Of a DNA stretch of 64,000 bases, positions 43,494 to 54,989 are shown in pieces; position 1 is the stretch's first letter; each line of letters starts with the position of its first letter. Made by a program: the position numbers and the translations under genes. A model generated the notes under the pieces. It was given only the letters and a program-made list of their open reading frames with translations, was not told the origin of the DNA and did no database searches. The DNA is from Shewanella decolorationis S12 (GTDB lineage Bacteria; Pseudomonadota; Gammaproteobacteria; Enterobacterales; Shewanellaceae): assembly GCF_000485795.1 (NCBI RefSeq), contig NZ_AXZL01000069.1, forward strand, positions 62,001-126,000, read 5' to 3'.

Positions 43494-46400
43494 TTACTCA
43501 TTAATATGATAGTAAATTTTATTCACGCCTAAACCAGAAGCGACATTGATCGTGCCACTGTATTCACCATTTTCATTTTTATCGCCTTTACCAACACCAA
43601 TAATATAAATATAAGGATCTTTACCAGTCTCAGGTGCAGGGATCACGATTTGAGGAGTATCGGGTACACGTTCTCCAAGTTCATAGTATAACTGAGAAAA
43701 TGACCTAGTTCCTTTATGTAAATCAAACGCATAGAGTTTACCAGCACCAGAAACAAGACATACGTTATCCGCAACAGAGTCAGCTGGTGGAGAATATGAT
43801 GTGAAGTACACCTTCCCCTGAACAATAAGCGCCGCGGTTAAGCTCTTCTCACCTAACCCCGAAAAGTCATAAAACCAACCTAGCTTAGTACTAAAGCTAA
43901 TATTATCGGATTCTGAAGTGGGTGCACTTGATGTAACATCATACAAGTTATTGATAGTAATGGTAGAAGGCACATCACTCCCAGTAAAACTCTTAGTGAC
44001 GACGTTACGATCTTGAAGCATAAAAAACATATCATTAACGTTTGTACTTGAAGGACTAGGCCTCATCCCACTACCCACAGCAACAGCATCATAAGGCACA
44101 TTTTGATATGTTTTCGTTGTGACAGTTTCACTCCCTGTTGTCACGGATACTTCCGATAAATTTGTAAACATTGTTTGAGCAACAACAGGCTCAGCGAAGA
44201 ACCGTCGATTATCACTATTTGTACCACCCAATGAGGCAAATTTGAACGCAGTCCAAGTATCGATGCTTGCACTCGGTAAATCCATACGCCAAATGTTACC
44301 AGTAACATCCGATGCATATATACGGTCTGTATAACCATCGTTGTTGCTATCAAGCACTGCAACTGAATTAGGAATACTGCCTTGGATACCTGGCAACACA
44401 GTTGCCCCACTCGCCGATCCACCAAAAGAATGAATCAGCGTTCCCTTTTGTGCATCAACAATATATACAACACTACCTAATGGCGAAGTCGTCGGTGTAG
44501 CATCAAAGCTCACATCATAACCTCCACCAAAAATTAATACCGGTTTATCGTAACCAACGATTTTAGTCACAATAGGTTCCGACCAGGTCTGACCTAGGTC
44601 AGCAAAACCATCGGAAGAAGGATTAATTGTCCACATAAGCGAAGGGCTGTCTGGGTTAGATACATCCAGAGCATAATAAGATGATCCTCCACGCCGCATG
44701 CCCACAAAAACCCAAGCCTTGTTTACTTTACCGGTAGAATCCGTTTCGGTATAAGCTACGGGAGATGAATCCATTCCATATACAGTGTGTACACCAGATG
44801 GGTCATTGGTTCGAAGTTCATATAAATTAGGGAGAAGTTCAAAAGGAATAAATCCCCATGTTTCGGACACTGATTCTCCACCATCCTTAAACATATGTAA
44901 TACACCTTGGTTAGTACCAAGAATGATTCTGATATCCGTTGCCGTTTCACTACCAAAATTCAATGCCAGTGGTTTTGAATGTAAAGGGTCGCCCATAACA
45001 TCACTGCGTTTATCAGTTGTACTACCGTTTTTATTGTCATCGTCAACATCAATACCTTTTAACCAATCTAGAGTATTTGCGACTTCATCAATACTGGTTC
45101 TCATAAAGGTAGCTAGAGCTTGATCGCCACCAGCAGCACTTTGTGCATTAGATAACGTAAGAGGAGACAAACTAATAGCCCCTCCCAAGTTACTCAAAAT
45201 GGTTCGACTCGCTTGACTCTTAATTTGAGCAGCAGCACCACCTACCTCTACCTTATTACCATCTTTTTGGCTGGCGCAATCGGACCAAATCGTACAAGCG
45301 GTATCTTTAATATTTCCGTTATCAGCAATAGCCGCATTTCCTTGACTATCAACTAAGGTGCCATCAGCTGTTACTTTAAGTTTCTTTAAATTACCACTCC
45401 AGCGAGGACCTTTACCTGGTAAAAACATCGCATAGTAAGCAGCATCAAAAGTTTGTGTTCTATCAAAGTTATTACTCGCAATACTTGGAGAAGTAAAACT
45501 CGAGTCTATATTAAGAATATTTGATAACGCATCATTAAGGGCATTTTGTAATTCTAAACTATTCTGAGCTGCAAAATATAAGCCACCACCACGTTTAGCT
45601 GTTTCCGCTAATAAGGGGGCCGCATCCTCTGCGCCTTTACTAAAACCAATAGTGTAAGTGCGCACATTTTGCATTTGCTCCGTGTTAGAGCTATCAAGTT
45701 TATTGATTAGATCATTATTGAACATATAACTTGCTAATGCAGGTAAATAACTAGGCGAACTTAAACCCTGAGAAAATGAGGAATAATCACCACTTTTACT
45801 TGCTGTAGCAGTTAAACTTTTAACATCGTTATTAGCACTTCCATCAACGGTTGGTGAGCCATCAGTAACATAAATCACATAGGCGATATCAGTACAAACT
45901 TTAAATGGGCTGCTGTAAGTACCGTTTTTTTCTACAGAAGTATCATAAGGAGGGCGATTGCCTACATAAGAGCCATAATCGGTATCCGCGTGTCCAAAAA
46001 CAACACTTTTACCAGCAAAATAACGATAGGCTTCGTACATAGTTTCACACAAAGGTGTATTAGTTTTTGCTGGTAACTTATCAATAGTTAATAGTAAGCT
46101 ATCTCGAGCAGCATCCGTCATTTGTGTAATACCAGAAACTATCCGGCCACCATCCCTATTCCCCTCATTAGGATAATTGTAATTAAATACAGCCAACCCA
46201 AAATCGACGGTTGGGGTAGAATTAATAATGTTAGAAATCGCCTTCTTCGCAATCTCTAACCTTGAAACTTTTACGGTTGGCAACCGTCCTTCTTTAGACA
46301 ACCAATACCACCTTAAATAGTTATCTGTATAAAAAGTGACAGGCTGACCAACACCAAAATCTGTATTTTTTGCGGCAATTAAAGCATCACCCCATGTGCT

Positions 46401-47000
46401 ACTGGGGGAAGATGACATAAAATAAGGAAATGCTTTCTTTTTCCAACCACTCTGTATTGTTAACCCATTAGCAGGAAATCCGTCATTGTAAGAAGATGAG
46501 TTTTGAGGATCTACTGTAGAAATATCCTCCCAGCAATCAACAACCTTAATATTACGACCATCTGTCTCGGGAAACTCTTTCCATACCCCCGTAGTCCCAC
46601 TTGAAGTGAACTCGCGAATATAGCCTGTAAAACGGCCATATTGATCCAATGCAGCTTTACTTTGATTACAACCGTTTATCGTAGCATCAAAATATCGTCT
46701 ATCTGAACTGGTATCCGGCTTTGGTAATGCTCCGCCTCCCACAGTGTAATAGATTCGATCGCCACTGTACCCTGAACCACTAATAGGGGGATAGTCATAA
46801 TCGGGATCATAATCAATCACCTGAGTAATTTCTTCGGTAGACATACTTCCCGAGTTATCAAAAATAACCAAGACTTTAGGTCTAGCACCCGTGCGAGTTG
46901 TCGACTCTTTAACATATAATTCAGTGTCATCGCCAAAGGTTGATATTGACGTGACAGCCAATGCAAGCAATGTACACAAAGTGAGTTTTTTAGTTAGCAT
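43494..47000 (-). CDS. pilY1: Type IV pilus tip adhesin/biogenesis protein PilY1
   Basis: A 1168-aa exported protein with a signal peptide ending near residue 23 (TSISTFGDD). The N-terminal half is a von Willebrand factor A-like domain: KVLVIFDNSGSMS carries the DxSxS metal site, followed by VIYVTDGSPTVDGSANN. The C-terminal half is the PilY1 beta-propeller, with VLHMFKDGGES, WVFVGMRRGG, and a calcium loop VLDSNNDGYTDRIY followed by DVTGNIWRMDL. PilY1 is needed for pilus extension, surface sensing and adhesion. It is the longest gene of the pilV-pilW-pilX-pilY1-pilE operon and follows pilX by three bases. Confidence 0.93.
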   Translation of the reverse strand: MLTKKLTLCTLLALAVTSISTFGDDTELYVKESTTRTGARPKVLVIFDNSGSMSTEEITQVIDYDPDYDYPPISGSGYSGDRIYYTVGGGALPKPDTSSDRRYFDATINGCNQSKAALDQYGRFTGYIREFTSSGTTGVWKEFPETDGRNIKVVDCWEDISTVDPQNSSSYNDGFPANGLTIQSGWKKKAFPYFMSSSPSSTWGDALIAAKNTDFGVGQPVTFYTDNYLRWYWLSKEGRLPTVKVSRLEIAKKAISNIINSTPTVDFGLAVFNYNYPNEGNRDGGRIVSGITQMTDAARDSLLLTIDKLPAKTNTPLCETMYEAYRYFAGKSVVFGHADTDYGSYVGNRPPYDTSVEKNGTYSSPFKVCTDIAYVIYVTDGSPTVDGSANNDVKSLTATASKSGDYSSFSQGLSSPSYLPALASYMFNNDLINKLDSSNTEQMQNVRTYTIGFSKGAEDAAPLLAETAKRGGGLYFAAQNSLELQNALNDALSNILNIDSSFTSPSIASNNFDRTQTFDAAYYAMFLPGKGPRWSGNLKKLKVTADGTLVDSQGNAAIADNGNIKDTACTIWSDCASQKDGNKVEVGGAAAQIKSQASRTILSNLGGAISLSPLTLSNAQSAAGGDQALATFMRTSIDEVANTLDWLKGIDVDDDNKNGSTTDKRSDVMGDPLHSKPLALNFGSETATDIRIILGTNQGVLHMFKDGGESVSETWGFIPFELLPNLYELRTNDPSGVHTVYGMDSSPVAYTETDSTGKVNKAWVFVGMRRGGSSYYALDVSNPDSPSLMWTINPSSDGFADLGQTWSEPIVTKIVGYDKPVLIFGGGYDVSFDATPTTSPLGSVVYIVDAQKGTLIHSFGGSASGATVLPGIQGSIPNSVAVLDSNNDGYTDRIYASDVTGNIWRMDLPSASIDTWTAFKFASLGGTNSDNRRFFAEPVVAQTMFTNLSEVSVTTGSETVTTKTYQNVPYDAVAVGSGMRPSPSSTNVNDMFFMLQDRNVVTKSFTGSDVPSTITINNLYDVTSSAPTSESDNISFSTKLGWFYDFSGLGEKSLTAALIVQGKVYFTSYSPPADSVADNVCLVSGAGKLYAFDLHKGTRSFSQLYYELGERVPDTPQIVIPAPETGKDPYIYIIGVGKGDKNENGEYSGTINVASGLGVNKIYYHINE

Positions 47001-47003
47001 ATC

Positions 47004-47465
47004 TTAACTCCCTGTCAAAACTTCTTGCTCGACTCCCGCAACAACGGTGAGCTGACCTAAATTATCACGGCCAAAATTAGCTGTACTGCTAATTTCAACC
47101 CGTCGGCAACTGATGATGTTTCCACTATTCGCTTTTGTACTTCGTTGGCATCCAACATCTTTGGCCCCAATAATCACATTTCCACCAGCATCAACCTCAA
47201 ATGGAATAGGTGTTAAGGTCTGTTGAGCACCAAACTCAGTGCCAGTAGAGACATTTGATAACGTTGCTAAACTCGTACCTTTATTCGCTTCTATAGCCGC
47301 TTCTAAGCCGCCATCGGCGATGGCTTTAGCTTCTATTCGCTCAGAACCCGCACCTGACATCCGCATAGATTGCGTAGAATTTACCGCTAAAGCGACACCT
47401 ATGATGGTCATTAATAGTAGGACTATGAGTGCGAAAAACAGTACTATTCCTTTTTGCTTTCTCAT
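47004..47465 (-). CDS. pilX: Type IV pilus minor pilin PilX
   Basis: A 153-aa pilin-like protein. The N-terminus MRKQKGIVLFFALIVLLLMT is the PilX leader, with a Gly before the hydrophobic helix and no Glu at position 5, a known feature of PilX/GspK-like tip pilins. The conserved NSTQSMRMSGAGSERIEAKA, IADGGLEAAIE and the C-terminal VVAGVEQEVLTGS follow the family pattern. It lies 11 bases after pilW and just before pilY1. It forms part of the tip complex. Confidence 0.85.
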   Translation of the reverse strand: MRKQKGIVLFFALIVLLLMTIIGVALAVNSTQSMRMSGAGSERIEAKAIADGGLEAAIEANKGTSLATLSNVSTGTEFGAQQTLTPIPFEVDAGGNVIIGAKDVGCQRSTKANSGNIISCRRVEISSTANFGRDNLGQLTVVAGVEQEVLTGS

Positions 47466-47476
47466 CCCTTTACCCT

Positions 47477-48436
47477 CTAATTTCTAATTAACACCGGATT
47501 GGCAAGCACCATCGTTGTTGAAACAACTTTTCGCCGATAATGGTCATTTAATCCTTTTATTTCCTTATCGCCTAAAGTGTAAGTCGTATCATTTGTATAG
47601 CTTTTATCTTCATCGATTGCTCTAACTAATAAGAAAACCCTAACCGCAACTAAACGCTGAAATAATTCATTATCCCACATTAACGTAGTCACGTTTTCGG
47701 CGGGCATAAAACTATCAGCAGTATCATCGCCATCATTATCAAAACCATAGAGAATACGCATATTCTCTATCCCCTCAACTAATTGTTCTTCGTTATTCAT
47801 GCCATTATTTTTAGTGAGTGTTTTACGTCTTAATACTGGCACAGAGCCGTCATTTTTTATGAAGTATATATGATGCTGATACTCCCAGAAGCGGGCATTT
47901 TCAAGTGCAGGATTAGGAGGGTTTCCCCCTTTAAATAACACTGCTTCACTTGAATTGACTGCCATATAATAACGTTCACCATTAGGGTTAGTAACTGGCG
48001 GCCCAATAAGCCTTTTAATTTGAATAACATCCGTATTCGGATTAACACCATTTAAGCAAGTCAAACTCTCTGCACTTTTGCCAGCTTCATATCCCCAAAG
48101 ACGTCTAAAGTGTGCAGGCTCGGCGTTAGGCAATGTACCGTTGTTAACACCAGCACCAATACAATCATTGGTAATGCCGTCTCTTAGCGCCATATTCGTT
48201 CCAAGAATAAAGTCCGTTCCCGTAATATCCCCCATAAAACCAAGTTGGGTAATATCTCTTTCCATCAACGCCAAGGCAATCCGGCCATTCTCTTGTAGTT
48301 GGTTGAATTGACTAGTCGTTACCACATTTGAAGAAGACATACTAAACATGGCGAAAAGCCCTAGCGTAAGAAATAGCCCGATAAGCATCGAAACCATTAA
48401 CTCCACTAACGACATTCCCTTTTGAAAATTCGTCAT
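47477..48436 (-). CDS. pilW: Type IV pilus minor pilin PilW
   Basis: A 319-aa minor pilin, the largest of the set. The leader MTNFQKG precedes MSLVELMVSMLIGLFLTLGL, with Glu at mature position 5. The segments QFNQLQENGRIALALMERDI and TQLGFMG are typical of PilW (GspJ-like). The rest is a large globular domain ending RKVVSTTMVLANPVLIRN. It lies 13 bases after pilV. It takes part in the priming complex at the pilus tip. Confidence 0.9.
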   Translation of the reverse strand: MTNFQKGMSLVELMVSMLIGLFLTLGLFAMFSMSSSNVVTTSQFNQLQENGRIALALMERDITQLGFMGDITGTDFILGTNMALRDGITNDCIGAGVNNGTLPNAEPAHFRRLWGYEAGKSAESLTCLNGVNPNTDVIQIKRLIGPPVTNPNGERYYMAVNSSEAVLFKGGNPPNPALENARFWEYQHHIYFIKNDGSVPVLRRKTLTKNNGMNNEEQLVEGIENMRILYGFDNDGDDTADSFMPAENVTTLMWDNELFQRLVAVRVFLLVRAIDEDKSYTNDTTYTLGDKEIKGLNDHYRRKVVSTTMVLANPVLIRN

Positions 48437-48449
48437 TTTGTCTGCTCGC

Positions 48450-49013
48450 CTAAATAATCACTGTTGATACGACAAAAAGACGTCGACGAGTGCCAAGATC
48501 TTCACCACATTCATTACCAGTGTATGTTGTGCCTGCGCCCTCACGAATGCCTCTCCATGCCACGGCAACAGTCACCGTCGTTCCATCAATGGCTATACAA
48601 GCTGTTGGAGTATCTAATCCACCGACATTTTGGCCATCAACGATTTCTGCAGCGCCCATGAAACTCTGTTCCCATTGATAAAGATCCCAAGCTTCAGTTT
48701 CAGCAGGCGTACACAAACTGACCGCCCCAACAACAACATCACATGCTTTACTCGGCTTAGCCAGTGTTCCAGTATATTCTCCACTATAATTAGCTAATTG
48801 AGTTCGATTCAGTTTCATTCTATTAATAATGTCATTTGCATAGTATGAAGCTTGAGTTTGTTGGAAAGACTCAAAACTGCCACGTTTAGCAACGACATGT
48901 AAATTAAAAATACCAATTAAACCAATCACGAGAATCACCAATGCAACTAGAACTTCAATTAATGAGAAGCCCAGTCGATATTTCCGCTGTGTCAATCGTT
49001 CGAATTTAGTCAT
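48450..49013 (-). CDS. pilV: Type IV pilus minor pilin PilV
   Basis: A 187-aa minor pilin. The leader MTKFERLTQRKYRLG precedes FSLIEVLVALVILVIGLIGI, with Glu at mature position 5. NLHVVAKRGSFESFQQTQAS and YYANDIINRMKLNRTQL follow the PilV (GspI-like) pattern, and several Cys residues are spread in the body. It is the first gene of the leftward pilV-pilW-pilX-pilY1-pilE operon. Its promoter should lie in the 220-base gap before ispH, which also holds the ispH terminator. Confidence 0.9.
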   Translation of the reverse strand: MTKFERLTQRKYRLGFSLIEVLVALVILVIGLIGIFNLHVVAKRGSFESFQQTQASYYANDIINRMKLNRTQLANYSGEYTGTLAKPSKACDVVVGAVSLCTPAETEAWDLYQWEQSFMGAAEIVDGQNVGGLDTPTACIAIDGTTVTVAVAWRGIREGAGTTYTGNECGEDLGTRRRLFVVSTVII

Positions 49014-49180
49014 ATTTTTGACAAACTTTTCAGTCTTTTACCCTTTATAAATCTTAATCTTACGATAAAAATATTATTAGCAGTTAATAATAGATGAGTA
49101 AAATGTAAGTGGCCAGTAACAATAGCATATAAGCTGCAATCTCATTATGCTTTGTTTGAATTTAGTCATACTTAGACAAT

Positions 49181-49205
49181 AAAAAAAGAGGCCATTGGCC
49201 TCTTT
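49181..49205 (-). terminator. Intrinsic terminator of the ileS-lspA-fkpB-ispH operon
   Basis: On the minus strand AAAGAGGCC and GGCCTCTTT pair around AAT and are followed by a T-run, about 27 bases past the ispH stop. Confidence 0.8.
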
Positions 49206-49231
49206 CAATTTACGACTATTTTCTACATCAA

Positions 49232-50188
49232 TTAACGTAGTTCAGCAGGTACGGCAAAGACGGTATCTTCTTTGCGCCCTTCAACTTCAGTAACGACACT
49301 CGGTGCTAATTTTGCAATCGCTTGAACCACCTGCTGAACCAGCACTTCTGGTGCCGATGCGCCAGCGGTCACTGCAACTTTTGTCACATCTTCAAACCAA
49401 GATGAATCTATATCATCTGCGGTATCAACCAGATAAGATTGAGTTCCGGTTTTCAATGCCAATTCACGCAAGCGGTTAGAGTTAGAGCTGTTTTTCGAAC
49501 CGACCACAATTAACAGTTCCACATCGGCCGATAAGTTACGCACCGCATCCTGACGGTTTTGCGTCGCGTAACAAATATCATCCTTACGTGGGCCTTCGAT
49601 GGACGGGAAGCGTTTCAATAAGGCGCTGATGATATCGAGTGTATCATCGACCGAGAGCGTTGTTTGAGTCACGAAGCAGAGGTTATTAGGATCGCGAACT
49701 TGTAAAGTCTCGACATCTGCCGGGGACTCAATCAGATAAACACCACCATTGGGGTTATCGTATTGTCCCATGGTGCCTTCAACTTCAGGATGCCCCGCAT
49801 GGCCAATCAAAATACATTCAATCCCCTTGCGACTCGCACGGGTGACCTGCAAATGCACTTTGGTGACTAACGGACAAGTCGCATCGAATACTCGCAACCC
49901 ACGCGCCTTCGCCTCGGCACGTACCGCCTGAGAAACTCCATGCGCACTGAAGATCACAATATTGTTATCCGGTACTTGGTCTAACTCTTCTACAAATACG
50001 GCACCGCGATCCTTCAGATTTTGCACCACATAGCGGTTATGCACGACTTCATGGCGAACATAAATCGGCGGCGAAAATAACTCGAGCGCACGCTCAACAA
50101 TGCTAATGGCGCGATCCACACCAGCACAAAAGCCGCGAGGATTAGCCAGCATAATATTTAAACTTGGGCTGGTAGGATCAAATTTCAT
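49232..50188 (-). CDS. ispH: 4-hydroxy-3-methylbut-2-enyl diphosphate reductase
   Basis: A 318-aa iron-sulphur enzyme that makes isopentenyl and dimethylallyl diphosphate in the last step of the MEP pathway. The three cluster cysteines are visible: [14 protein letters not shown] (C21), [12 protein letters not shown] (~C105) and [11 protein letters not shown] (~C206). The substrate-phosphate motifs [21 protein letters not shown] and [10 protein letters not shown] are intact. The length fits the family. The order ileS-lspA-fkpB-ispH is conserved in gammaproteobacteria. It is separated from fkpB by one base. Confidence 0.96.
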   Translation of the reverse strand: MKFDPTSPSLNIMLANPRGFCAGVDRAISIVERALELFSPPIYVRHEVVHNRYVVQNLKDRGAVFVEELDQVPDNNIVIFSAHGVSQAVRAEAKARGLRVFDATCPLVTKVHLQVTRASRKGIECILIGHAGHPEVEGTMGQYDNPNGGVYLIESPADVETLQVRDPNNLCFVTQTTLSVDDTLDIISALLKRFPSIEGPRKDDICYATQNRQDAVRNLSADVELLIVVGSKNSSNSNRLRELALKTGTQSYLVDTADDIDSSWFEDVTKVAVTAGASAPEVLVQQVVQAIAKLAPSVVTEVEGRKEDTVFAVPAELR

Positions 50189-50189
50189 C

Positions 50190-50612
50190 TTACAGTACCT
50201 TCACCACGTCGAGTTCAAATGTCACTTTGCGTCCCGCTAGAGGGTGATTGAGATCGACCGTAATCGAATCGCCCGCAACCTCACGCACAATGCCGGGGAT
50301 CTCACTGCCGCCAGGACCAGCAAAACTCACGATAACACCCACTTCTAGCTCCATATCGGCTGGGAAGCGGGTTCTATCCATATGATGAATCGCATCGGGA
50401 TTTGACTCACCAAAGGCATCAACCGCTTCAAGCGTAAATCTGTGCTTGTCGCCTTCATTTAAGGAAGCAAGCTGCGCTTCGAATGCTGGGCTTAAAGTAC
50501 CATCGCCGATATTTAAACGTGCTGGCTTACCCGAGGCTTTAGTGCTATCGGCAGTTGAACCATCTTCAAGCACAATATTCATATGGCACAATAACGAACG
50601 TGTCACAGTCAC
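50190..50612 (-). CDS. fkpB: FKBP-type peptidyl-prolyl cis-trans isomerase (SlpA-like)
   Basis: A 140-aa SlyD-like FKBP with an inserted flap. Visible segments are [54 protein letters not shown] and the C-terminal [20 protein letters not shown] typical of FkpB/SlpA. It assists protein folding by proline isomerisation. The start is a GTG whose first base is the last base of the lspA stop (TAGTG), so translation is coupled. An alternative GTG lies two codons on. The gene sits in the ileS-lspA-fkpB-ispH operon. Confidence 0.92.
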   Translation of the reverse strand: MTVTRSLLCHMNIVLEDGSTADSTKASGKPARLNIGDGTLSPAFEAQLASLNEGDKHRFTLEAVDAFGESNPDAIHHMDRTRFPADMELEVGVIVSFAGPGGSEIPGIVREVAGDSITVDLNHPLAGRKVTFELDVVKVL

Positions 50613-51124
50613 TACTTCACCTCTTCGGTTTTATCTTGTTCGGATTTGCTGTTAAAAAACGAATCCCAAATGATTAGCACTGCGCCGATAAAAATCGCGG
50701 AATCAGCGATATTAAAGGCCGGATAATGGCTCTTACCCCAATAAAAATCGATAAAATCCACCACAAAACCATGCATCAATCGATCGATTAAGTTACCTAG
50801 GGCGCCACCAATCACTAAGGTGTAAGCCAAATTTAACTTCCATAGGGATGCCGATTGCTTGCGCAGCCACACAGTCAACAAGGTACTGAAACCAACGGCC
50901 ACTAGGGTAAATAACCAACGTTGCCAACCGCCCGCTTCACTTAGAAAGCTAAATGCGGCGCCATAGTTACGTACATAGGTGAAATTAAAAAAAGGTAATA
51001 ACTTCACCGATTCGAACAAATCAAAATTGGCTAAGACCCATTGCTTGGATAGTTGATCGGCCAAAAACACCAATACAACTACCCAATACCAACGTAAGCC
51101 ACTGTCTTTCCAAGTTAATGGCAT
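50612..51124 (-). CDS. lspA: Lipoprotein signal peptidase (signal peptidase II)
   Basis: A 170-aa inner-membrane aspartyl protease with four helices. The catalytic aspartates are D114 in GALGNLIDRLMHG and D141 in YPAFNIADSAIFIG. The other conserved blocks, FLADQLSKQWV and NYGAAFSFLS, are present. It removes signal peptides from prolipoproteins, such as the hexosaminidase and efflux adaptor encoded in this window. AAGGATCT precedes the ATG. It follows ileS by nine bases and overlaps fkpB by one base. Confidence 0.95.
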   Translation of the reverse strand: MPLTWKDSGLRWYWVVVLVFLADQLSKQWVLANFDLFESVKLLPFFNFTYVRNYGAAFSFLSEAGGWQRWLFTLVAVGFSTLLTVWLRKQSASLWKLNLAYTLVIGGALGNLIDRLMHGFVVDFIDFYWGKSHYPAFNIADSAIFIGAVLIIWDSFFNSKSEQDKTEEVK

Positions 51125-51133
51125 ACAGATCCT

Positions 51134-53956
51134 TTACGCAAACAGACGAACTTCGCCGTCACCTTCAATATTGGTTACGCAGCGATGGCACAGCGTTGGG
51201 TGAGCCTCAATCGTGCCCACTTCTTCCCTATGGTGCCAACAACGTTCGCATTTCTCTGCTGTTGTCGCATTTACCACTAACTTCAATGACACAAGTTCGG
51301 TTTCAACGGCATCGCTTGTCGCATCCGCCAATGGCAATACTTTGGCTTCAGAGGTCAACAGGACGAAACGAAGCTCATCACCAATGTGCGTTAACTGTTC
51401 AGTTAATGCCGCATCAGCAAACAGTGTGACTTCGGCTTCTAAGGAGCCACCAATACGTTTATCACGGCGTGCTTGCTCGATGACCTTGTTGACTTCGTTA
51501 CGCACAGTCAGCAGATTTTCCCAGTACGCATCGCTGAGATCTGTATCTAAAGTGATAGATTGCAGACCTTGATACCATTCTTGGGTAAACACGTAAGCAT
51601 CACGTTGACCTGGCAGTAATTGCCACACTTCATCGGCAGTAAAGCTTAGGATTGGGGCAATCCAACGCACCATGGCCTCAGCAATGTGAAACAGTGCCGA
51701 TTGGCAGCTACGGCGGGCATGGCCCTCTTGCTTGGCGGTGTACTGACGGTCTTTGATGATGTCTAAGTAGAAGCTACCTAGCTCAACCGAGCAGAACTGC
51801 ATCAGCTTTTGCGTCACAATATGGAAGTTATATTGCTCGTAAGCTTCAATGATTTCTTGTTGCAGAGCAGCCGCGCGGCGCACAGCCCAACGATCTAACG
51901 CCACCATATCTTCTACTGCCACTAAGTCCTTAGCTGGATCGAAGCCATTAAGGTTCGCTAGTAAGAAGCGAGCGGTGTTACGAATACGGCGATAAGCATC
52001 GGCGCTACGGTTTAAGATTTCATCCGATACCGTCATTTCACCGCTGTAGTCGGTCGCAGCAACCCAAAGACGCAGAATGTCCGCACCTAACTTGTTGGTG
52101 ACTTGCTGCGGCGCAATGACGTTACCGATAGATTTCGACATCTTGCGACCTTTACCATCAACGGTAAAGCCGTGGGTCAGCACTTGCTTGTAAGGAGCTT
52201 TTCCAGTCATCGCAGTAGAAATCATCAATGATGACATAAACCAGCCACGGTGTTGGTCGCTACCTTCGAGGTATAAATCGACGCCATGACCATGAAACTC
52301 TGGACGCGCCCCAACCACAGAGGCAAAGGTTGAACCTGAGTCGTACCATACGTCCAAGGTATCGGTCACTTTGCGGTATTGTTCGGCTTCTTCGCCCAGT
52401 AATTCGGCAGCATCGAGATCCCACCAAGCTTGAATGCCTTCCTGCTCAATGCGGTTGGCTACACGTGCCATTAACGACACGCTGTCAGGGTGCAGCTCTT
52501 CGGTTTCGCGGTGTACGAATAATGTAATTGGCACGCCCCAAGTACGTTGACGGGAGATACACCAATCAGGGCGATTCTCAACCATCTTTTCGATGCGGCT
52601 TTGGCCCCAGTCAGGGATCCACTGAGTCTGCTCAATTTCGCTTAATGCTTGCTTGCGCAGGTTGTGGTTATCCATTGAGATAAACCATTGCGGTGTAGCG
52701 CGGAAGATAATGGGCGTTTTATGGCGCCAGCAGTGTGGATAGCTGTGACGGTATGCAACATGGTGTAATAGTGCGCCTTTTTCTTTCAGCAGCGCAACCA
52801 CATTGTCGTTTGCTTTAAATACATGTTGACCGGCAAAAAACTCAGTGTCTGGTTTGTAAACACCGTTATCGCCAACAGGGTTTGCCACTTCTAAACCGTA
52901 TTTTTGACCTACCACGAAGTCGTCTTGACCATGGCCAGGTGCCGTGTGAACCACTCCCGTACCCGCGTCAGTCGTCACGTGGTCGCCTAAAATCGCAGGC
53001 ACGTCAAAGGCTAAGAATGGATGCTTAAAGCGAACCAGCTCAAGCGCTGCGCCTTTAACTTTACCTAACACACTGTGGCTCTCGGCACCGTAACGCGTCA
53101 TACACGCTTCAACTAACACGTCGGCCAGAATAACCGCGAGAGTCGCGCCCTCTTTCACAAATTCAACCAAGCTGTAATCCAGCTCAGGGCTGATAGATAA
53201 CGCCCGGTTAGCTGGCAGTGTCCAAGGTGTAGTAGTCCAAATCACCATAGCGACAGGATGTGAGTAATCGCTTACACCAAACTGAGCGGCTAAAGCTTTG
53301 CTATCAGTCGCTGTAAAGGCCACATCGATAGCGGGAGAGGTTTTATCCTCGTATTCTACTTCGGCTTCGGCAAGAGCAGAACCACAGTCTGTACACCAAT
53401 GAACGGGTTTTACACCTTTATGTAAGTGACCGTTTTCAATCACTTTTGATAGAGAGCGTACGATATTGGCTTCGGTGGCAAAGTCCATCGTTAAATAAGG
53501 CTTTTGCCAATCGCCCAGCACGCCTAAACGAATAAAGTCAGCACGTTGACCATCGACTTGCTCAGCGGCATATTTACGACATTCTTCGCGGAATTCGGCC
53601 GCAGAAATTTTTTGACCAGGCTTACCGACTTTTTGCTCAACTTTCAGTTCAATTGGCAGACCGTGGCAATCCCAACCAGGCACATAAGGCGCGTCAAAAC
53701 CTGACATGGTTTTTGACTTAACAATAATGTCCTTAAGAATTTTGTTTACTGAGTGACCAATATGAATGCTGCCGTTCGCATACGGTGGGCCGTCATGCAA
53801 AATAAAAGGTGTGCGGCCAATTCGGCTATCACGGATCTGCTGATACAGACCGTCTTTCGTCCAGCGCTCTAACATCTCTGGCTCGCGATTTGCCAAATTA
53901 CCACGCATCGGAAACTCAGTTTCCGGCAAATTCAAAGTAAATTTATAGTCGCTCAT
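51134..53956 (-). CDS. ileS: Isoleucyl-tRNA synthetase
   Basis: A 940-aa class I aminoacyl-tRNA synthetase of full length. The ATP site HIGH is at residues 65-68 in [18 protein letters not shown], and KMSKS is in [15 protein letters not shown] near residue 605. The CP1 editing domain (~190-400) has [14 protein letters not shown] and [15 protein letters not shown]. The C-terminal zinc finger reads [10 protein letters not shown] then CHRC. This is the ordinary bacterial type I enzyme, with no sign of the mupirocin-resistant form. It sits between ribF (32 bases upstream) and lspA. Confidence 0.97.
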   Translation of the reverse strand: MSDYKFTLNLPETEFPMRGNLANREPEMLERWTKDGLYQQIRDSRIGRTPFILHDGPPYANGSIHIGHSVNKILKDIIVKSKTMSGFDAPYVPGWDCHGLPIELKVEQKVGKPGQKISAAEFREECRKYAAEQVDGQRADFIRLGVLGDWQKPYLTMDFATEANIVRSLSKVIENGHLHKGVKPVHWCTDCGSALAEAEVEYEDKTSPAIDVAFTATDSKALAAQFGVSDYSHPVAMVIWTTTPWTLPANRALSISPELDYSLVEFVKEGATLAVILADVLVEACMTRYGAESHSVLGKVKGAALELVRFKHPFLAFDVPAILGDHVTTDAGTGVVHTAPGHGQDDFVVGQKYGLEVANPVGDNGVYKPDTEFFAGQHVFKANDNVVALLKEKGALLHHVAYRHSYPHCWRHKTPIIFRATPQWFISMDNHNLRKQALSEIEQTQWIPDWGQSRIEKMVENRPDWCISRQRTWGVPITLFVHRETEELHPDSVSLMARVANRIEQEGIQAWWDLDAAELLGEEAEQYRKVTDTLDVWYDSGSTFASVVGARPEFHGHGVDLYLEGSDQHRGWFMSSLMISTAMTGKAPYKQVLTHGFTVDGKGRKMSKSIGNVIAPQQVTNKLGADILRLWVAATDYSGEMTVSDEILNRSADAYRRIRNTARFLLANLNGFDPAKDLVAVEDMVALDRWAVRRAAALQQEIIEAYEQYNFHIVTQKLMQFCSVELGSFYLDIIKDRQYTAKQEGHARRSCQSALFHIAEAMVRWIAPILSFTADEVWQLLPGQRDAYVFTQEWYQGLQSITLDTDLSDAYWENLLTVRNEVNKVIEQARRDKRIGGSLEAEVTLFADAALTEQLTHIGDELRFVLLTSEAKVLPLADATSDAVETELVSLKLVVNATTAEKCERCWHHREEVGTIEAHPTLCHRCVTNIEGDGEVRLFA

Positions 53957-53988
53957 TGATCCTATACCGTTAATTAAACTGATAAATA

Positions 53989-54924
53989 TCAGCCTGCATC
54001 GTTACCAAATAAAGCTCTGGCCTCATTTGCATCATTCAAAATCTGTTGTTTTAGTGCATCCAATGAATCAAAGGGTTGTTCATCGCGAAGTTTTGCCACT
54101 AACTCAACCTCAACATGCTTGCCATAAATGTCACCTTCAAAATCAAAAAGATGCACCTCGAGCTGGCAAACTTGACCATTTACGGTCGGGCGGAAGCCAA
54201 TGTTGGCAACCCCTTCATAAATATCGCTATCTTCCCAATAGAGTTTCACCGCAAACACCCCGCGCACCGGCACCACATTGCGTTTGAGGGCGATATTGGC
54301 GGTGGGGAAACCTATGGTTCGACCAATTTTTTGGCCGTGGGCCACGCGGCCGCTTAAGGTAAAGGGATGACCGAGTAGGCGCCTTGCCTGCTCTAGGTTT
54401 CCTTTAGCTAATTGTTCTCTTACCGCGGTCGAACTCACGCGCTGCGAGCCCACCATAAAACTCTGGGTGCTGACCACGGTAAAGCCATAACGTGCTCCCG
54501 CCTGCATCAGCATTTCAAAATTGCCTTTTCTGCCTTGACCGAAGCAAAAGTCATCGCCGACAACGAGGTACTTCACCCCAAGTTTACGCACCAGCAGTTC
54601 TTCGATGAAATGCTCCGCTGGTTGGTCCGCAAAGGCGCGATTGAAGTTAACACACACTAACCGTTCAACGCCTAACTCATCGAGCAGGATGATTTTGTCC
54701 CGCAATAGGCTCAGACGCGCGGGCGCATTCTCACCACGGAATAACTCCTGTGGTTGAGGTTCAAATGTCATCACAGTCGGCGGTAGCGAGAGCTGTTTGG
54801 CCTTTTGCACCAGATTAGCAATCACCTGTGCATGGCCGCGATGCACACCATCAAAATTACCTATCGTCAGCACACAGCCATGGTGAGATGACAAAATGTT
54901 ATGTATACCGCGGATTAATTCCAT
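53989..54924 (-). CDS. ribF: Bifunctional riboflavin kinase/FAD synthetase
   Basis: A 311-aa enzyme making FMN and FAD. The N-terminal FAD-synthetase half has [20 protein letters not shown] and [18 protein letters not shown], and SSTAVREQL. The C-terminal riboflavin-kinase half has [18 protein letters not shown] and [13 protein letters not shown] strands. I start at the ATG at 54924 ([10 protein letters not shown], as in homologues); the frame could begin four codons earlier at a TTG. No strong ribosome site is seen at either. It is followed by ileS after 32 bases and preceded by murJ. Confidence 0.94.
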   Translation of the reverse strand: MELIRGIHNILSSHHGCVLTIGNFDGVHRGHAQVIANLVQKAKQLSLPPTVMTFEPQPQELFRGENAPARLSLLRDKIILLDELGVERLVCVNFNRAFADQPAEHFIEELLVRKLGVKYLVVGDDFCFGQGRKGNFEMLMQAGARYGFTVVSTQSFMVGSQRVSSTAVREQLAKGNLEQARRLLGHPFTLSGRVAHGQKIGRTIGFPTANIALKRNVVPVRGVFAVKLYWEDSDIYEGVANIGFRPTVNGQVCQLEVHLFDFEGDIYGKHVEVELVAKLRDEQPFDSLDALKQQILNDANEARALFGNDAG

Positions 54925-54989
54925 AACTTTAGACAACTGCCAAGCGCAAATCGGCTGATTATATAACAGCTAACGATAAGAATCAGCAA